The notes: a model not told the origin generated them from the letters alone. Shown: positions 1-6,912, counted from the first letter of the stretch. The stretch is DNA of 11,718 nucleotides from Minisyncoccota bacterium (GCA_028710915.1 JAQTTF010000021.1:1-11718), one strand, 5' to 3'. Made by a program: numbers and translations.

Positions 1-667
1 CATACTTACCCATAAATTCATACTCTCCGGCATGCGGAAAGAAAAAAATCTGAGAAATATTGGTGGCTAAATCATATCCGGCTGGCGCTACTGTTGTGCG
101 TTCCCAGTCGATGACTCCTTTGGGGAAAATATTATGAGGATTGAAATCGCCGTGAGTAATAACTGTAGGAAGAGAGGCTATGTGCTCCTCCACTTTTTCC
201 ATACATCGCCTCGACTTTTCGGCAAGATGCGGAGCTTCTTCGAGAATCGTCTCAAACAAAATAAGTTTTTTAAATTCTTCTGGATTAAATTTCCCAGAAG
301 AAGAAATGGTATCGAGCTGTGCTTTGGCATATTTCTTCGTCATTTCCAAAAGATTTCGAAAAATACTTTCAGACACAAATCCATTTTGAGCAAAATCTTC
401 GACACAAATTTGCCCGAAGTGAAATTCTCCGAGTGAAACTTCAATAAAATACTTTTGATCCTCATATTTTCCTTCTGCTATGATTTGTGCTAAAGGAAAT
501 CCGAAATCAAGAAGCCTTTTATGATACATGACTTCTTTTTCGATGAGTTTTGGGGGGCCAATTCGAAGAAAGCTATTTTCTCCCTTATAGATGGAAACGG
601 GCATTTGATTTCTTGTCCGAACATATGTGTAGGTCTCTCCTTCCACAATAATTTCCAATTTTTCCAT
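1..667 (-). CDS. Aminoglycoside phosphotransferase-fold (APH/choline kinase-like) kinase, 3' end missing
   Basis: The reading frame is open from an ATG at 667 to the window edge (222 codons seen, C-terminus outside). The diagnostic kinase features are visible: the catalytic loop HGDFNPHN at residues 172-179 (catalytic Asp174, Asn179) and the metal-binding VIDWE at 185-189, followed by a conserved YDLA at 198-201. The N-lobe has GENSFLRIGPP at 29-39, a plausible nucleotide-binding segment. Such ATP-dependent kinases phosphorylate hydroxyl groups of small molecules (aminoglycosides, choline, homoserine, sugars); the substrate cannot be read from sequence and resistance should not be assumed. 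The start is supported by a -10-like TATTCT six bases before the ATG, suggesting a leaderless transcript; there is no Shine-Dalgarno. It follows the terminator of the small upstream gene, so it is probably its own transcription unit. Confidence 0.88.
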   Translation of the reverse strand, partial: MEKLEIIVEGETYTYVRTRNQMPVSIYKGENSFLRIGPPKLIEKEVMYHKRLLDFGFPLAQIIAEGKYEDQKYFIEVSLGEFHFGQICVEDFAQNGFVSESIFRNLLEMTKKYAKAQLDTISSSGKFNPEEFKKLILFETILEEAPHLAEKSRRCMEKVEEHIASLPTVITHGDFNPHNIFPKGVIDWERTTVAPAGYDLATNISQIFFFPHAGEYEFMGKY

Positions 668-673
668 GAGAAC

Positions 674-679
674 AGAATA
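674..679 (-). promoter_or_regulatory. Putative -10 box (TATTCT), leaderless promoter of the kinase gene
   Basis: TATTCT lies six bases upstream of the ATG at 667, the spacing expected if transcription starts at the start codon. No convincing -35 is visible. The T-tract of the preceding terminator lies immediately upstream. Confidence 0.35.
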
Positions 680-688
680 CCACGCTGA

Positions 689-729
689 GAAAAAAGAAAA
701 AGTGGCTCACGATTTGCATCGTAAACCAC
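689..729 (-). terminator. Strong Rho-independent terminator of the 56-residue gene
   Basis: On the minus strand a 12-bp stem (arm GTGGTTTACGAT pairing with ATCGTGAGCCAC, including two G-U pairs) encloses a GCAA tetraloop and is followed by TTTTTCTTTTTT. It begins ten bases past the stop codon of the small gene at 739-909. Confidence 0.9.
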
Positions 730-738
730 AAAGGAAGC

Positions 739-909
739 CTATTCAATCGGATATTCCGGACCGTACCGCTTTTTCGGTTTTTTTACCGCCGCAGGGGGTA
801 TCTCCTCTGCAAGTGGCACGTCCGTTGGTTTGGAGTCTGGGTGAGGCGGCTTTGCCTCAACGTCGTCCTCATCGGACCCTGCTTTCTTATTGATTCCCAA
901 ATCCGGCAT
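739..909 (-). CDS. Small proline- and lysine-rich hypothetical protein (56 aa)
   Basis: ATG at 907-909, TAG at 739-741. The protein starts MPDLGINKKAGSDEDDVEAK, is rich in Pro, Lys, Asp and Glu, and ends KKPKKRYGPEYPIE. It has no hydrophobic segment, so it is probably a soluble, largely disordered cytoplasmic or nucleic-acid-associated protein; I do not recognise the family. Reality of the gene rests on three independent signals: a strong Shine-Dalgarno (GGGAGGT) six bases from the ATG, codon use that is GC-rich at third positions, and a near-perfect terminator just after the stop. An overlapping plus-strand frame (666-893) has none of these. It differs from its AT-rich neighbours in base composition and in having a Shine-Dalgarno site, suggesting a separate origin. 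Confidence 0.72.
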   Translation of the reverse strand: MPDLGINKKAGSDEDDVEAKPPHPDSKPTDVPLAEEIPPAAVKKPKKRYGPEYPIE

Positions 910-914
910 GTTGC

Positions 915-921
915 ACCTCCC
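915..921 (-). promoter_or_regulatory. Ribosome binding site GGGAGGT
   Basis: GGGAGGT with its GGAGG core six bases from the ATG at 909 fixes the start of the 56-residue protein. It is notable because most genes in this window have no such site. Confidence 0.75.
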
Positions 922-970
922 TCATCTGGTGTACTATCTCGCACAAGCGAGCCAAGTTTTTCTTGTATCT

Positions 971-1007
971 TGGCGAGAACGTTAGCATTTTTCTAACACT
1001 CTCGCCA
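971..1007. other. Long symmetric hairpin, possible structured leader or small RNA
   Basis: Arms TGGCGAGA (971-978) and TCTCGCCA (1000-1007) form an outer 8-bp helix. A 2x2 internal loop (AC opposite AC) leads to an inner helix GTTAG (981-985) with CTAAC (993-997) and a T-rich loop. On the minus strand it would lie in the 5' leader of the 56-residue gene, about 60 bases before the start; on the plus strand it precedes the terminator-like hairpin at 1015-1044. Which strand is transcribed cannot be decided from sequence. Confidence 0.5.
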
Positions 1008-1014
1008 CAATACA

Positions 1015-1044
1015 AAATCACCCCTTGCGTTGGGGTGATTTCTT
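1015..1044. terminator. Terminator-like hairpin, usable in both directions
   Basis: Perfect 10-bp inverted repeat AAATCACCCC / GGGGTGATTT around the loop TTGCGTT. The minus strand continues TTTTGTATTG and could end the PH-domain gene at 1191; the plus strand continues into TTTCTTAG. T-tracts are short, so strength is uncertain. Confidence 0.6.
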
Positions 1045-1190
1045 AGATTATGTGAGAAGTGGAGAAATAAGAAAGCGCCCTAACGCAATGTAGGTGGAGG
1101 TACGGGTGACGGCACATTTACTGACTGGATTTTCATGACGCTATTCATAAAATAAGAGTATCAAACAGCAACTCCTCTGTCAAAGCTCTG

Positions 1191-1781
1191 TTAAGAAATT
1201 TTTGGAGATGAGGGCGGAGTGCTTAAGATCGGCCTCACTTCATCAATATTTGCTTTTTCCAAGAGAAATTTCTGCAATTCTTTTGCATCCGCAAATGTCA
1301 TAGCAGGAATCACAATCTCTGATTCTTCACGAGTATCGAATCCCTTATCTTCATGCCCAGCGGTTAAAATGACGAGATTCGACATGCCAAAAATTCTGTA
1401 AAGAATACTCTGTTCAACATCTATATTCTGTATCTGTTTGAACGGCAAAGAAATTTCATCTTTACTGAAGATCCCCTGCTCGATAGCAAACCCGTTTTCA
1501 TCCACTTTATATCGAAAGGCAGAGTATGCGGCGTACGCGGAGAGTAAAGCAAAAACACAGGCGAAAAGAAAAAGTGCGAGCACAATAGAAACAGCATAGT
1601 CCAAAACCAATGAGGCTGTATCCTGGCCGAAAATATTTGTAAGAAATTCAAACCCGCCGAATGCCTGAATGACAATAAAAACACACTCAAGGATAAAAAG
1701 ACAAAGGGCTGGCACGCTCCGCTCAAGAGTAAAAAAGTAGAATGCTCTTGTGCCTAATTTTTTATATCCTTCTTTGTCCAT
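1191..1781 (-). CDS. Membrane protein with bacterial PH domain (DUF304/bPH2 type)
   Basis: 196 residues from the ATG at 1781 (MDKEGYKKLG...). Two transmembrane helices, about residues 22-40 and 58-85, form a hairpin that places the C-terminal domain in the cytoplasm. Residues ~88-175 show the bPH2 pattern: YKVDENGFAIEQGIFSK, then SLPFKQIQNIDVEQSIL, then IFGMSNLVILTAG. The family, which includes YdbS/YdbT-like proteins, is membrane-associated; the exact role is unknown. The Ser/Pro-rich tail (STPPSSPKIS) is low complexity. A TTG at 1838 would extend the protein by 19 residues and an AAGGAG lies near 1808, but it is too far from the ATG to serve it, so the start is uncertain. It is transcribed away from the DUF5666 gene. 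Confidence 0.82.
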   Translation of the reverse strand: MDKEGYKKLGTRAFYFFTLERSVPALCLFILECVFIVIQAFGGFEFLTNIFGQDTASLVLDYAVSIVLALFLFACVFALLSAYAAYSAFRYKVDENGFAIEQGIFSKDEISLPFKQIQNIDVEQSILYRIFGMSNLVILTAGHEDKGFDTREESEIVIPAMTFADAKELQKFLLEKANIDEVRPILSTPPSSPKIS

Positions 1782-1939
1782 AGGTATTAAGTCTCTTCGC
1801 TCTATTTTACTCCTTCTTATCCCTATTTTACAACACAAAATTTTGCACCTTTTCTTTCTCTTCTATCGTATTAAAGAATATGAAGGCGTTTTGGAGCCTT
1901 TCATGCATTAATAACGGCAAGTAAATCACAAAAAACCAT

Positions 1940-2758
1940 ATGAAGAAATACGTTTCTGTAGCTTTAGGATTAGGGGCGCTCATGTGCCTCGTTTTTGCTG
2001 TACCAGCCTTTGCTGATACTTCTACACCACCGACGCAACCAGGATGGGCAGAACATGGATCAAGAGGAGGAATGATGGGAATGAGGCCTGCCGTCTTCGG
2101 CATTGTCTCTGCGGTAAGCGGCAATACGATCACTGTTACCGGCAGACAATTTGGGCCTCGTGGAGCGGGAACTCCTGGAGGAGCTCCTGTACCAGCAACA
2201 ACTGTAACTTATACAGTAGATGCAACAAATGCAAAAATAACAAAAAATAATACTGTGGGAACAATAGGGAGCTTGGTTGTCGGTGACACCGTCGCCGTGC
2301 AAGGAACAGTAAATGGTACAAGTGTAACCGCAACAATGATTCGTGACGGCGTAATGATGCGAGGGAAAGGTTTTGGCAAAGAAGGCCAAGCATCTACTAC
2401 GAGACAAACGGCTCCGCAAATTCAGGGAAATGGCGAACCAGTAATTGCCGGAACAGTTTCTTCTGTAAGCGGAGAAACGATTACTATTACAAACAAAAGC
2501 AACACCTCATACACGATCGATGCGACAAACGCAAAAATCTATCAAGGGCAAAACACGATTACCATTTCAAATGTAAATGCCGGTGATTCAGTCATCGCGC
2601 AAGGAACCATAAATGGGACATCGGTAACAGCTTCGACCATTATTGATCATAAACAACAGACAAACACGCCAGATACTAATCAAGGACAAGGAAATAGCCA
2701 GGCGCAACACCCAAGCTTCTGGGGACGAATCGGAAATTTCTTTAGAAACTTGTTCTAA
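1940..2758 (+). CDS. Secreted DUF5666 protein with two repeats
   Basis: 272 residues. A classical signal peptide is present (MKKYVSVALG, hydrophobic core, cleavage at AFA|DTS after residue 25). Two copies of a beta-rich repeat occupy residues ~50-137 and ~167-238. Each runs GxVSxVSGxTITIT, YTxDATNAKI, a GDxVxxQGTxNGTSVTA motif and a terminal Thr/Ile strand, typical of DUF5666 OB-like modules. Met/Gly-rich linkers flank repeat 1. The C-terminus is FWGRIGNFFRNLF, an aromatic/basic amphipathic tail that may touch the membrane. It probably acts at or outside the cell surface; no enzymatic residues are apparent. There is no clear Shine-Dalgarno before the ATG. A strong terminator follows the stop. 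Confidence 0.88.
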   Translation: MKKYVSVALGLGALMCLVFAVPAFADTSTPPTQPGWAEHGSRGGMMGMRPAVFGIVSAVSGNTITVTGRQFGPRGAGTPGGAPVPATTVTYTVDATNAKITKNNTVGTIGSLVVGDTVAVQGTVNGTSVTATMIRDGVMMRGKGFGKEGQASTTRQTAPQIQGNGEPVIAGTVSSVSGETITITNKSNTSYTIDATNAKIYQGQNTITISNVNAGDSVIAQGTINGTSVTASTIIDHKQQTNTPDTNQGQGNSQAQHPSFWGRIGNFFRNLF

Positions 2759-2800
2759 TTCGATTGGTCAAAAAATGACTTGGTTGCGGGAAAAGCGAAA

Positions 2801-2835
2801 CCAGCCCCGCCCTGTAAAGGGCGGGGCTGGTTTTT
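2801..2835 (+). terminator. Strong Rho-independent terminator of the DUF5666 gene
   Basis: Perfect 12-bp inverted repeat CCAGCCCCGCCC / GGGCGGGGCTGG, loop TGTAAA, followed by TTTTT. It lies between two convergent genes; the minus side has only a weak T-tract, so it mainly serves the plus-strand gene. Confidence 0.92.
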
Positions 2836-2842
2836 CAGCTAA

Positions 2843-4066
2843 TTACTGATACTGAATAAAACTCGGCCGTGGTATGAGCTTCATTACTTCGGAAGGCGTC
2901 ATCATACGAGGACTTGGAGGCAAAATATCATTCTTGTAGAACAGCTTAAATCCGGTAAATTGAACTGGATTTAAATATTCATAAGCCTGATAGGTTCCGA
3001 ACTTTTTCCCGGGAGAACCCCAGCCATCCATATCCATTACAATCTGCACTTCCGGAAGCGGCGTGATCTTTTTGTAATTCGTTACCATCGCTTGTGTATA
3101 GCGATGCACAATAAGAACTTTAGGCGGCAAATTATTTGCGCGGACAAGTCCGGCTAAATAATTTGCCGCCCAATTGACATCGGTTGCATCCACAGTTCCC
3201 ACCACAGTTCCCGGCCGCGCTCCGCTCGGCGCCATTGCAAATTCTGGATCAATTGCTAAATGTACTTGTGGCATTTTCAAATATTTTTCGAGAAGCGGCA
3301 CTTCGGTCTGCACAGTGGAAAGCCCGACCTGCACTTCGAGAATCACGATCCCATTCACTTGGCTCGCAAGATCAAGCGCATGATCTATCTGGCTTCCAGG
3401 CATTCGAGCTCGATATTTTCCGTCTGCTCCTGCGCTTCCTTGCGCTGTTACTGCAATATAATCGATGGCGGGCATTACAGGCGTAGTCGGATCAGCAATC
3501 TCCCACTTTTGTATTTCACCCTCAAGTTTGAGAAGCATTTCCGCCGGAGGATATTGTCCCAAAACTCCCATTCCTTTTGCATAAAAATTTCCATAGTAAG
3601 CAACAATTCGCTTAAAAGGCAAAATCGCCCCAGCATTTGGATAAACAGCTTTTACTGGCCATAGTTTTGAAATCACTTTCAAAGTTGTCGAGGCAACTTT
3701 TGTAGAAGTAGCAATGTGAGTAGAGGTGGAAACAGTGGTAGAGGCAATATATGTTCCATTATTCGCTAATATCGCCATTCTTTTATCGTAATCAGAAAAA
3801 TTTAAAAGTATCGGTGCAGGAGTCGGCGTCGGCGTAATAACAGGTTTTGTATTCGTCTTATAATCTGCAACTGCATAATTATTCGCTCCTGAAAAATAAT
3901 TCGTAAACCCAATAATATACACGACGACAATACACGCTACACAAAGAAAAACACCAACAATATAAGGAGAATAAGATTTGACTTTTTTGGTCTTATTGGG
4001 CTTTGATTTTAAAAAGGGAAAGAGGGACATAGAGTGCAAAAAATGATTCCAAGTCCAGTGTAACAT
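2843..4066 (-). CDS. Membrane-anchored extracytoplasmic protein, putative TIM-barrel hydrolase-like
   Basis: 407 residues. A short basic cytoplasmic head precedes one transmembrane helix (~34-53). A Thr/Pro linker (VITPTPTPAPI, 76-86) and a Ser/Thr-rich stretch (104-128) follow, then a globular domain from ~140 to the end. The domain alternates strand-like and helical segments ending in acidic motifs: PAIDYIAV (199-206), VILEVQVG (241-248), LAIDPEFAM (270-278), VLIVHRY (317-323), VMDMDGWG (343-350). This spacing resembles glycosidase-like (beta/alpha)8 barrels, and similar domains occur in actinobacterial lipoproteins without known function, so activity is inference. A second ATG at 4030 (MSLFPFLKSK) gives a more ordinary N-terminus, so the true start may be there. 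Neither start has a Shine-Dalgarno. Confidence 0.75.
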   Translation of the reverse strand: MLHWTWNHFLHSMSLFPFLKSKPNKTKKVKSYSPYIVGVFLCVACIVVVYIIGFTNYFSGANNYAVADYKTNTKPVITPTPTPAPILLNFSDYDKRMAILANNGTYIASTTVSTSTHIATSTKVASTTLKVISKLWPVKAVYPNAGAILPFKRIVAYYGNFYAKGMGVLGQYPPAEMLLKLEGEIQKWEIADPTTPVMPAIDYIAVTAQGSAGADGKYRARMPGSQIDHALDLASQVNGIVILEVQVGLSTVQTEVPLLEKYLKMPQVHLAIDPEFAMAPSGARPGTVVGTVDATDVNWAANYLAGLVRANNLPPKVLIVHRYTQAMVTNYKKITPLPEVQIVMDMDGWGSPGKKFGTYQAYEYLNPVQFTGFKLFYKNDILPPSPRMMTPSEVMKLIPRPSFIQYQ

Positions 4067-4098
4067 AAGAAAGATACATCAGGAATGGGTAAAAAGAA

Positions 4099-4137
4099 GA
4101 AAAAACTCCCGCAACAGAGAAAGCAGGAGTTTTTCTT
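4099..4137. terminator. Bidirectional terminator
   Basis: Arms AAAAACTCC (4101-4109) and GGAGTTTTT (4126-4134), with GC pairing continuing into the loop after one mismatch. The minus strand continues TTTTTTCTTCTTTTT, suited to end the DUF1059 gene. Confidence 0.75.
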
Positions 4138-4160
4138 AAAGCAAGCTCGTCTGTTTTCGA

Positions 4161-4352
4161 TTACGCATGTACTTTCGATTCAAACATCTTCATGAGATCA
4201 GCATCTGACATACCCATTGCCTCAAGCTTGTCAGCATGAGCCTCTTTTGCATGTTTCATCATTTTTGAAGCAACTTCTTTTGTTGTATTTCCCGTCGCTT
4301 CAAAATGGCAATCCTCTTCCGAATCAATATCCTTGCATGAGAGTTTCATCAT
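4161..4352 (-). CDS. DUF1059 family small protein
   Basis: 63 residues. The pattern is that of DUF1059: K-L-SCKD near the N-terminus, a second cysteine in DCHFEATG (14-21), then a helical half with KMMKHAKEAHADKLEAMGMS containing His34 and His39. Two Cys and two His could bind metal, but no function is established for the family. The start is either of two adjacent ATGs (MMK). The leader reads AAAAAACTACC directly before the ATG, similar to two VOC genes nearby, with no Shine-Dalgarno. Confidence 0.85.
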   Translation of the reverse strand: MMKLSCKDIDSEEDCHFEATGNTTKEVASKMMKHAKEAHADKLEAMGMSDADLMKMFESKVHA

Positions 4353-4422
4353 GGTAGTTTTTTGAACTGATTGGTAAATTCGACCGCAAAGATCACGAAA
4401 GATTTCGCATAATACTGGAGAA

Positions 4423-4725
4423 TTAATGATTCTGTGTCACTTGATAACATGCGACATCATACTGCGAAACAGAATTGGTACTATTTGAATGTTCCGCTGA
4501 TGCTGTGCCGTCGCTTCCCGCATACACTGTCCCCGCATGAGCAAAGCCGTCTGTGTTAAATCCATTTGGCATTGCGGTTGCATTTTCCGATCCGCAAGAC
4601 GCGCTTGGTTGTCCTGTACCTGAAGGATTCGGAGCTGCTAGCACAAGCGTAGCCGTAAGAAGCGATCCCGCAAGAGCTGCACCCACAGCAACACCAAGAG
4701 AGACTAAGAGTTTTTTCGAGTTCAT
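4423..4725 (-). CDS. Small secreted protein with two cysteines
   Basis: 100 residues. The signal peptide is clear: MNSKKLLVSL, then an Ala/Leu/Val-rich core to residue 30, with cleavage likely near LVLA|AP. The mature part (~70 residues) starts PNPSGTGQPSASCGSE, is rich in Gly, Ser, Asn and Thr, and ends SVSQYDVACYQVTQNH. Cys44 and Cys93 could form one disulfide. It resembles small exported proteins of uncertain role that I associate with CPR genomes, but I cannot name a family. The ATG follows an A/T-only leader (TTTTTTAAAAAT) with no Shine-Dalgarno. Confidence 0.78.
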   Translation of the reverse strand: MNSKKLLVSLGVAVGAALAGSLLTATLVLAAPNPSGTGQPSASCGSENATAMPNGFNTDGFAHAGTVYAGSDGTASAEHSNSTNSVSQYDVACYQVTQNH

Positions 4726-4829
4726 ATTTTTAAAAAATTAAAAATGTGCCAATATTCTCGACCTTTACCATACTGACGTTCTCAATTGTCTCGTGTTACA
4801 TTCTTGCAAAAAGAGCCACGGAAATAGTA

Positions 4830-4857
4830 TAAAAGCAACCCTACAAAATGAGGGGCT
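4830..4857 (-). terminator. Weak terminator-like hairpin after the PhnB-like gene
   Basis: On the minus strand GCCCCT can pair with AGGGTTGC (two-base bulge), followed by TTTTATA. It sits about 25 bases past the stop of the gene at 4881-5381. Confidence 0.28.
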
Positions 4858-4880
4858 TGGTTTCGGCAACAACCAACGTT

Positions 4881-5381
4881 TTACGCTTCTTCTAGTTTCT
4901 TAATATCAATTTTTTTCATTTGAAGCATCGCGTTCATTACACGGCCAGCTTTTGCCTTGTCTTTATCTGCAAGAAGCTTTGGAAGTGCAGTGGGTACAAC
5001 TTGCCACGAAAGCCCGAATCTATCCTTGAGCCAGCCGCATTGCTGCGCTTTCGGATCGCCACTCTCGGTAAGTTTATTCCAGAAATAATCAACCTCCTCT
5101 TGCGACTCACAATTGATGACAAATGAAATACCGGCATTGAAAGTGAAAACCGGCCCGCCATTTATGGCTGCGAAATTGTCCCCTGCGAGCATGAAATCTA
5201 TCACCATCACAGTTCCTTCCGGCATTTTATGAACTTCAAAGCCTTCTTTCCCGTAGCGAGTTGTCCGTCCAATTTTCGACTCGCCCCGAGCGCCTGGAGC
5301 ATCTTTAAAAACAGAAACATAGAAATTCGCCGCCTCTTCAGCGTTCCTATCGAACCACAAAAATGGAGTAATTTTTTGCAT
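4881..5381 (-). CDS. PhnB-like VOC protein (3-demethylubiquinone-9 3-methyltransferase-like fold)
   Basis: 166 residues from ATG 5381. The start gives the family opening MQKITPFLWFDRNAEEAANF; upstream frame continues but runs into the preceding gene and is not needed. Further hallmarks are SKIGRTTRYG (35-44), VMVIDFMLAG (58-67), FTFNAGISFVINCESQEEVD (79-98), WNKLTESGD (101-109), CGWLKDRFGLSWQVVP (115-130) and a C-terminal VMNAMLQMKKID. The family is named for an annotation that is rarely tested; members are small VOC-fold proteins of mostly unknown substrate, so methyltransferase activity should not be inferred. It begins 13 bases after the stop of the next VOC gene upstream and is almost certainly co-transcribed with it. 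Confidence 0.88.
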   Translation of the reverse strand: MQKITPFLWFDRNAEEAANFYVSVFKDAPGARGESKIGRTTRYGKEGFEVHKMPEGTVMVIDFMLAGDNFAAINGGPVFTFNAGISFVINCESQEEVDYFWNKLTESGDPKAQQCGWLKDRFGLSWQVVPTALPKLLADKDKAKAGRVMNAMLQMKKIDIKKLEEA

Positions 5382-5394
5382 AATTTTTCGGTAA

Positions 5395-5787
5395 TTATTT
5401 CGGCTTCCAATCAGTCGCCTGCATAAGAGCAAAACGATTACCTTCGGTATCTTTGACGCTAGCAAATAATCCGACCCCTTCCATAGTCACCTTTTCCTTG
5501 GTTATCACTCCTCCATTTTTCTTCACCGCTTCGACGGCTTCATCGATATCCTCCACAAGCACTGTACAGTCATAGAGATAGTGTTTCTCGCCTTTTTTCG
5601 GACGCTCATACATTCCCCCGCCGATCCCCGGCCCCGTTCCCGTGTCGATTATCCAATAATCCATTCCGCCTTTTTCTTTTGTCATAGCTTGGCTGATCTT
5701 CCATCCCAAAGCTTTTTCATAAAACTTCTTGGCACGTTCGACATCATCCGCTTGAATCTCAAAATGAATGACTCTGTTGTTTTTCAT
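5395..5787 (-). CDS. VOC (glyoxalase/bleomycin-resistance fold) protein
   Basis: 130 residues. Two beta-alpha-beta-beta-beta modules are visible: VIHFEIQADDVERAKKFYEK (6-25) with GWKI, then YDCTVLVEDIDEAVEAVKK (72-90), with NGG at 91-93 and GLFASVKDTEGNRFALMQ at 106-123. His8 sits in the usual metal-ligand position of strand 1; the second-half Glu is replaced by other residues, so metal binding is uncertain. It is close in style to the VOC gene at 7666-8085. It leads the two-gene unit with the PhnB-like gene and has a recognisable promoter and AT-rich leader (TTTAAAAACTATC before the ATG). Confidence 0.9.
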   Translation of the reverse strand: MKNNRVIHFEIQADDVERAKKFYEKALGWKISQAMTKEKGGMDYWIIDTGTGPGIGGGMYERPKKGEKHYLYDCTVLVEDIDEAVEAVKKNGGVITKEKVTMEGVGLFASVKDTEGNRFALMQATDWKPK

Positions 5788-5816
5788 GATAGTTTTTAAA
5801 TTAAGTTAATAATATA
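5788..5816 (-). promoter_or_regulatory. Promoter -10 (TATATTATT) and AT-rich leader of the VOC/PhnB-like pair
   Basis: TATATTATT at 5808-5816 is followed by an AT-rich leader ending TTTAAAAACTATC at the ATG. The same -10 and leader occur before the VOC gene at 8085. No clear -35 and no Shine-Dalgarno. Confidence 0.5.
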
Positions 5817-5848
5817 GACAAGTATACAAAAACTTTGAAATCTTACTC

Positions 5849-6253
5849 CTACTTATCTACATGTTTTGGATCCATCCAGAGAATCTCCCAGAGATGGCCG
5901 TCGATGTCCTGGAAACTGCGGCTATACATGAAGCCCATTTCCTGCGGCTCTATATAAGAAATACCTCCGGCTTTATAGGCCTTTTCGATAAGTTCATCGA
6001 CCTTCTCCCGACTCTCCGAAGAAAGAGCGATGATTGATTCTGTCACTTTTGAAGCATCTGCAATTTCTTTTTTAATGAATGTTTTGAAAAATACTTCGAC
6101 AAGAAACATAACGTAAATATCTTCGGCGATGACAAGACATGCGGCCTTGTCATCCGTAAACTGTTTATTGAACGAGTATACGAGACTTTTCCAAAAAGTC
6201 ATAGTCTTCTGGAGATCCTTGACCGGCAAATTCACGAATATTTTCGTAGACAT
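5849..6253 (-). CDS. VOC family protein (glyoxalase-like)
   Basis: 134 residues. It opens MSTKIFVNLPVKDLQKTMTF, the usual first strand and helix of a VOC module with no His in the ligand position. YVMFLVEVFF (47-56) is the paired strand, and the second module ends SRSFQDIDGHLWEILWMDP (111-129), where Glu123 matches the conserved metal-ligand position. This variant resembles small VOC proteins often annotated as glyoxalases; substrate unknown. A TATTAT -10 (6274-6279) lies 23 bases before the ATG, followed by an AT-rich leader with no Shine-Dalgarno. The gap to the next VOC gene (61 bases) contains that gene's own promoter. Confidence 0.88.
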   Translation of the reverse strand: MSTKIFVNLPVKDLQKTMTFWKSLVYSFNKQFTDDKAACLVIAEDIYVMFLVEVFFKTFIKKEIADASKVTESIIALSSESREKVDELIEKAYKAGGISYIEPQEMGFMYSRSFQDIDGHLWEILWMDPKHVDK

Positions 6254-6392
6254 AAATTTAAATAAGATTTAAGCCGATAATACGACCTTCATCATAAATG
6301 ACGCCAATGGCCACGAGATGTGACAACTTTTTTAAAATCGACACAAAAATAGAGCGAGAGCAAATATAAGAAGGAGTAAAAGCTTTAAATCT

Positions 6393-6863
6393 TTAGAAAG
6401 TAAACAAAATTCCTCCGAAGAATACAACTACCAATAAAAAGATGAGTTTAAATATTTTTTGAGATCGCATCTGTTTATTATGTTTGATATTTATCAGGGT
6501 ATAGACAATCATAAGCCCGCAGAAAAGAGTGAAATAAACGCCTGCCAGAAGCGAGCTGAATTTAACGGCTAAAAGACCGATCGCATTTATCACAAACAAA
6601 TGTCCAGTGGTGTTGGTAAACCAGCCAAGCGCATCCCAATCGGATGTTTCTTTCCAATAACCGATTTTGGAATATGCCAAACTTGATACATAAAGCAGAG
6701 GAATCGCTAAAAATAGCTGGAAGATTATGAGATGAGAAAATTTGTCCTGCCCAAGCGTGATGATGAGAGTCAAAATAAAAAATAAAGAACCCATCATAAA
6801 ACTATTGATGGTTACTTTATTGGCTGACTTCTGCGGGTTTGTGGAGAAAAAATTCCCTTCCAT
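6393..6863 (-). CDS. Multi-pass membrane protein, function unknown
   Basis: 156 residues with about five hydrophobic helices: ~21-37, 43-62, 86-101, 104-125 and 136-155. The loop YWKETSDWDALGWFTNTTGH (69-88) lies between helices 2 and 3. The last cytoplasmic-type loop is basic (NIKHNKQMRSQK). No catalytic motif is apparent and I do not recognise a family. The start is well supported by a consensus TATAAT seven bases before the ATG, implying a leaderless mRNA. Confidence 0.78.
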   Translation of the reverse strand: MEGNFFSTNPQKSANKVTINSFMMGSLFFILTLIITLGQDKFSHLIIFQLFLAIPLLYVSSLAYSKIGYWKETSDWDALGWFTNTTGHLFVINAIGLLAVKFSSLLAGVYFTLFCGLMIVYTLINIKHNKQMRSQKIFKLIFLLVVVFFGGILFTF

Positions 6864-6870
6864 ATCTTCA

Positions 6871-6876
6871 ATTATA
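6871..6876 (-). promoter_or_regulatory. Consensus -10 (TATAAT), leaderless promoter
   Basis: TATAAT is separated by seven bases (TGAAGAT) from the ATG at 6863. Transcription would begin at or within a base of the start codon. No good -35 is seen. Confidence 0.55.
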
Positions 6877-6887
6877 TAAGTCTAAAG

Positions 6888-6912
6888 AAAAATAGCTATC
6901 GCGAAGCTTTTT
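6888..6912. terminator. Weak bidirectional terminator-like hairpin
   Basis: Short AGCT/AGCT stem (6894-6897, 6905-6908) extended by A-T pairs after one mismatch, with a T-run on both strands. It lies between two minus-strand genes. Confidence 0.3.

Larger units (their letters stand above)
910..1190. other. Non-coding stretch with several hairpins
   Basis: About 280 bases without a convincing gene. It holds a short hairpin (938-951, arms CTCGC/GCGAG, loop ACAA), a larger bipartite hairpin (971-1007) and a terminator-like hairpin (1015-1044). The remainder (1045-1190) shows nothing I can assign beyond a 22-codon minus-strand frame that I reject. Confidence 0.6.

Noticed and set aside
490..729. 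Minus-strand frame of 79 codons overlapping the kinase start
   Set aside because: It runs through the terminator of the small gene and overlaps the kinase, which has clear family motifs in another frame.
1081..1149. Minus-strand 22-codon frame ending PVPPPTLR
   Set aside because: Too short, no ribosome binding site and no recognisable similarity; could equally be a remnant or chance.
2060..2419. Minus-strand frame opposite the DUF5666 gene
   Set aside because: Low-complexity Ser/Cys/Tyr-rich translation typical of the antisense of a Thr/Gly/Asn-rich gene.
2801..2830. Perfect GC-rich inverted repeat, considered as a mobile-element end
   Set aside because: It is followed by TTTTT just after a stop codon and is fully explained as a terminator.
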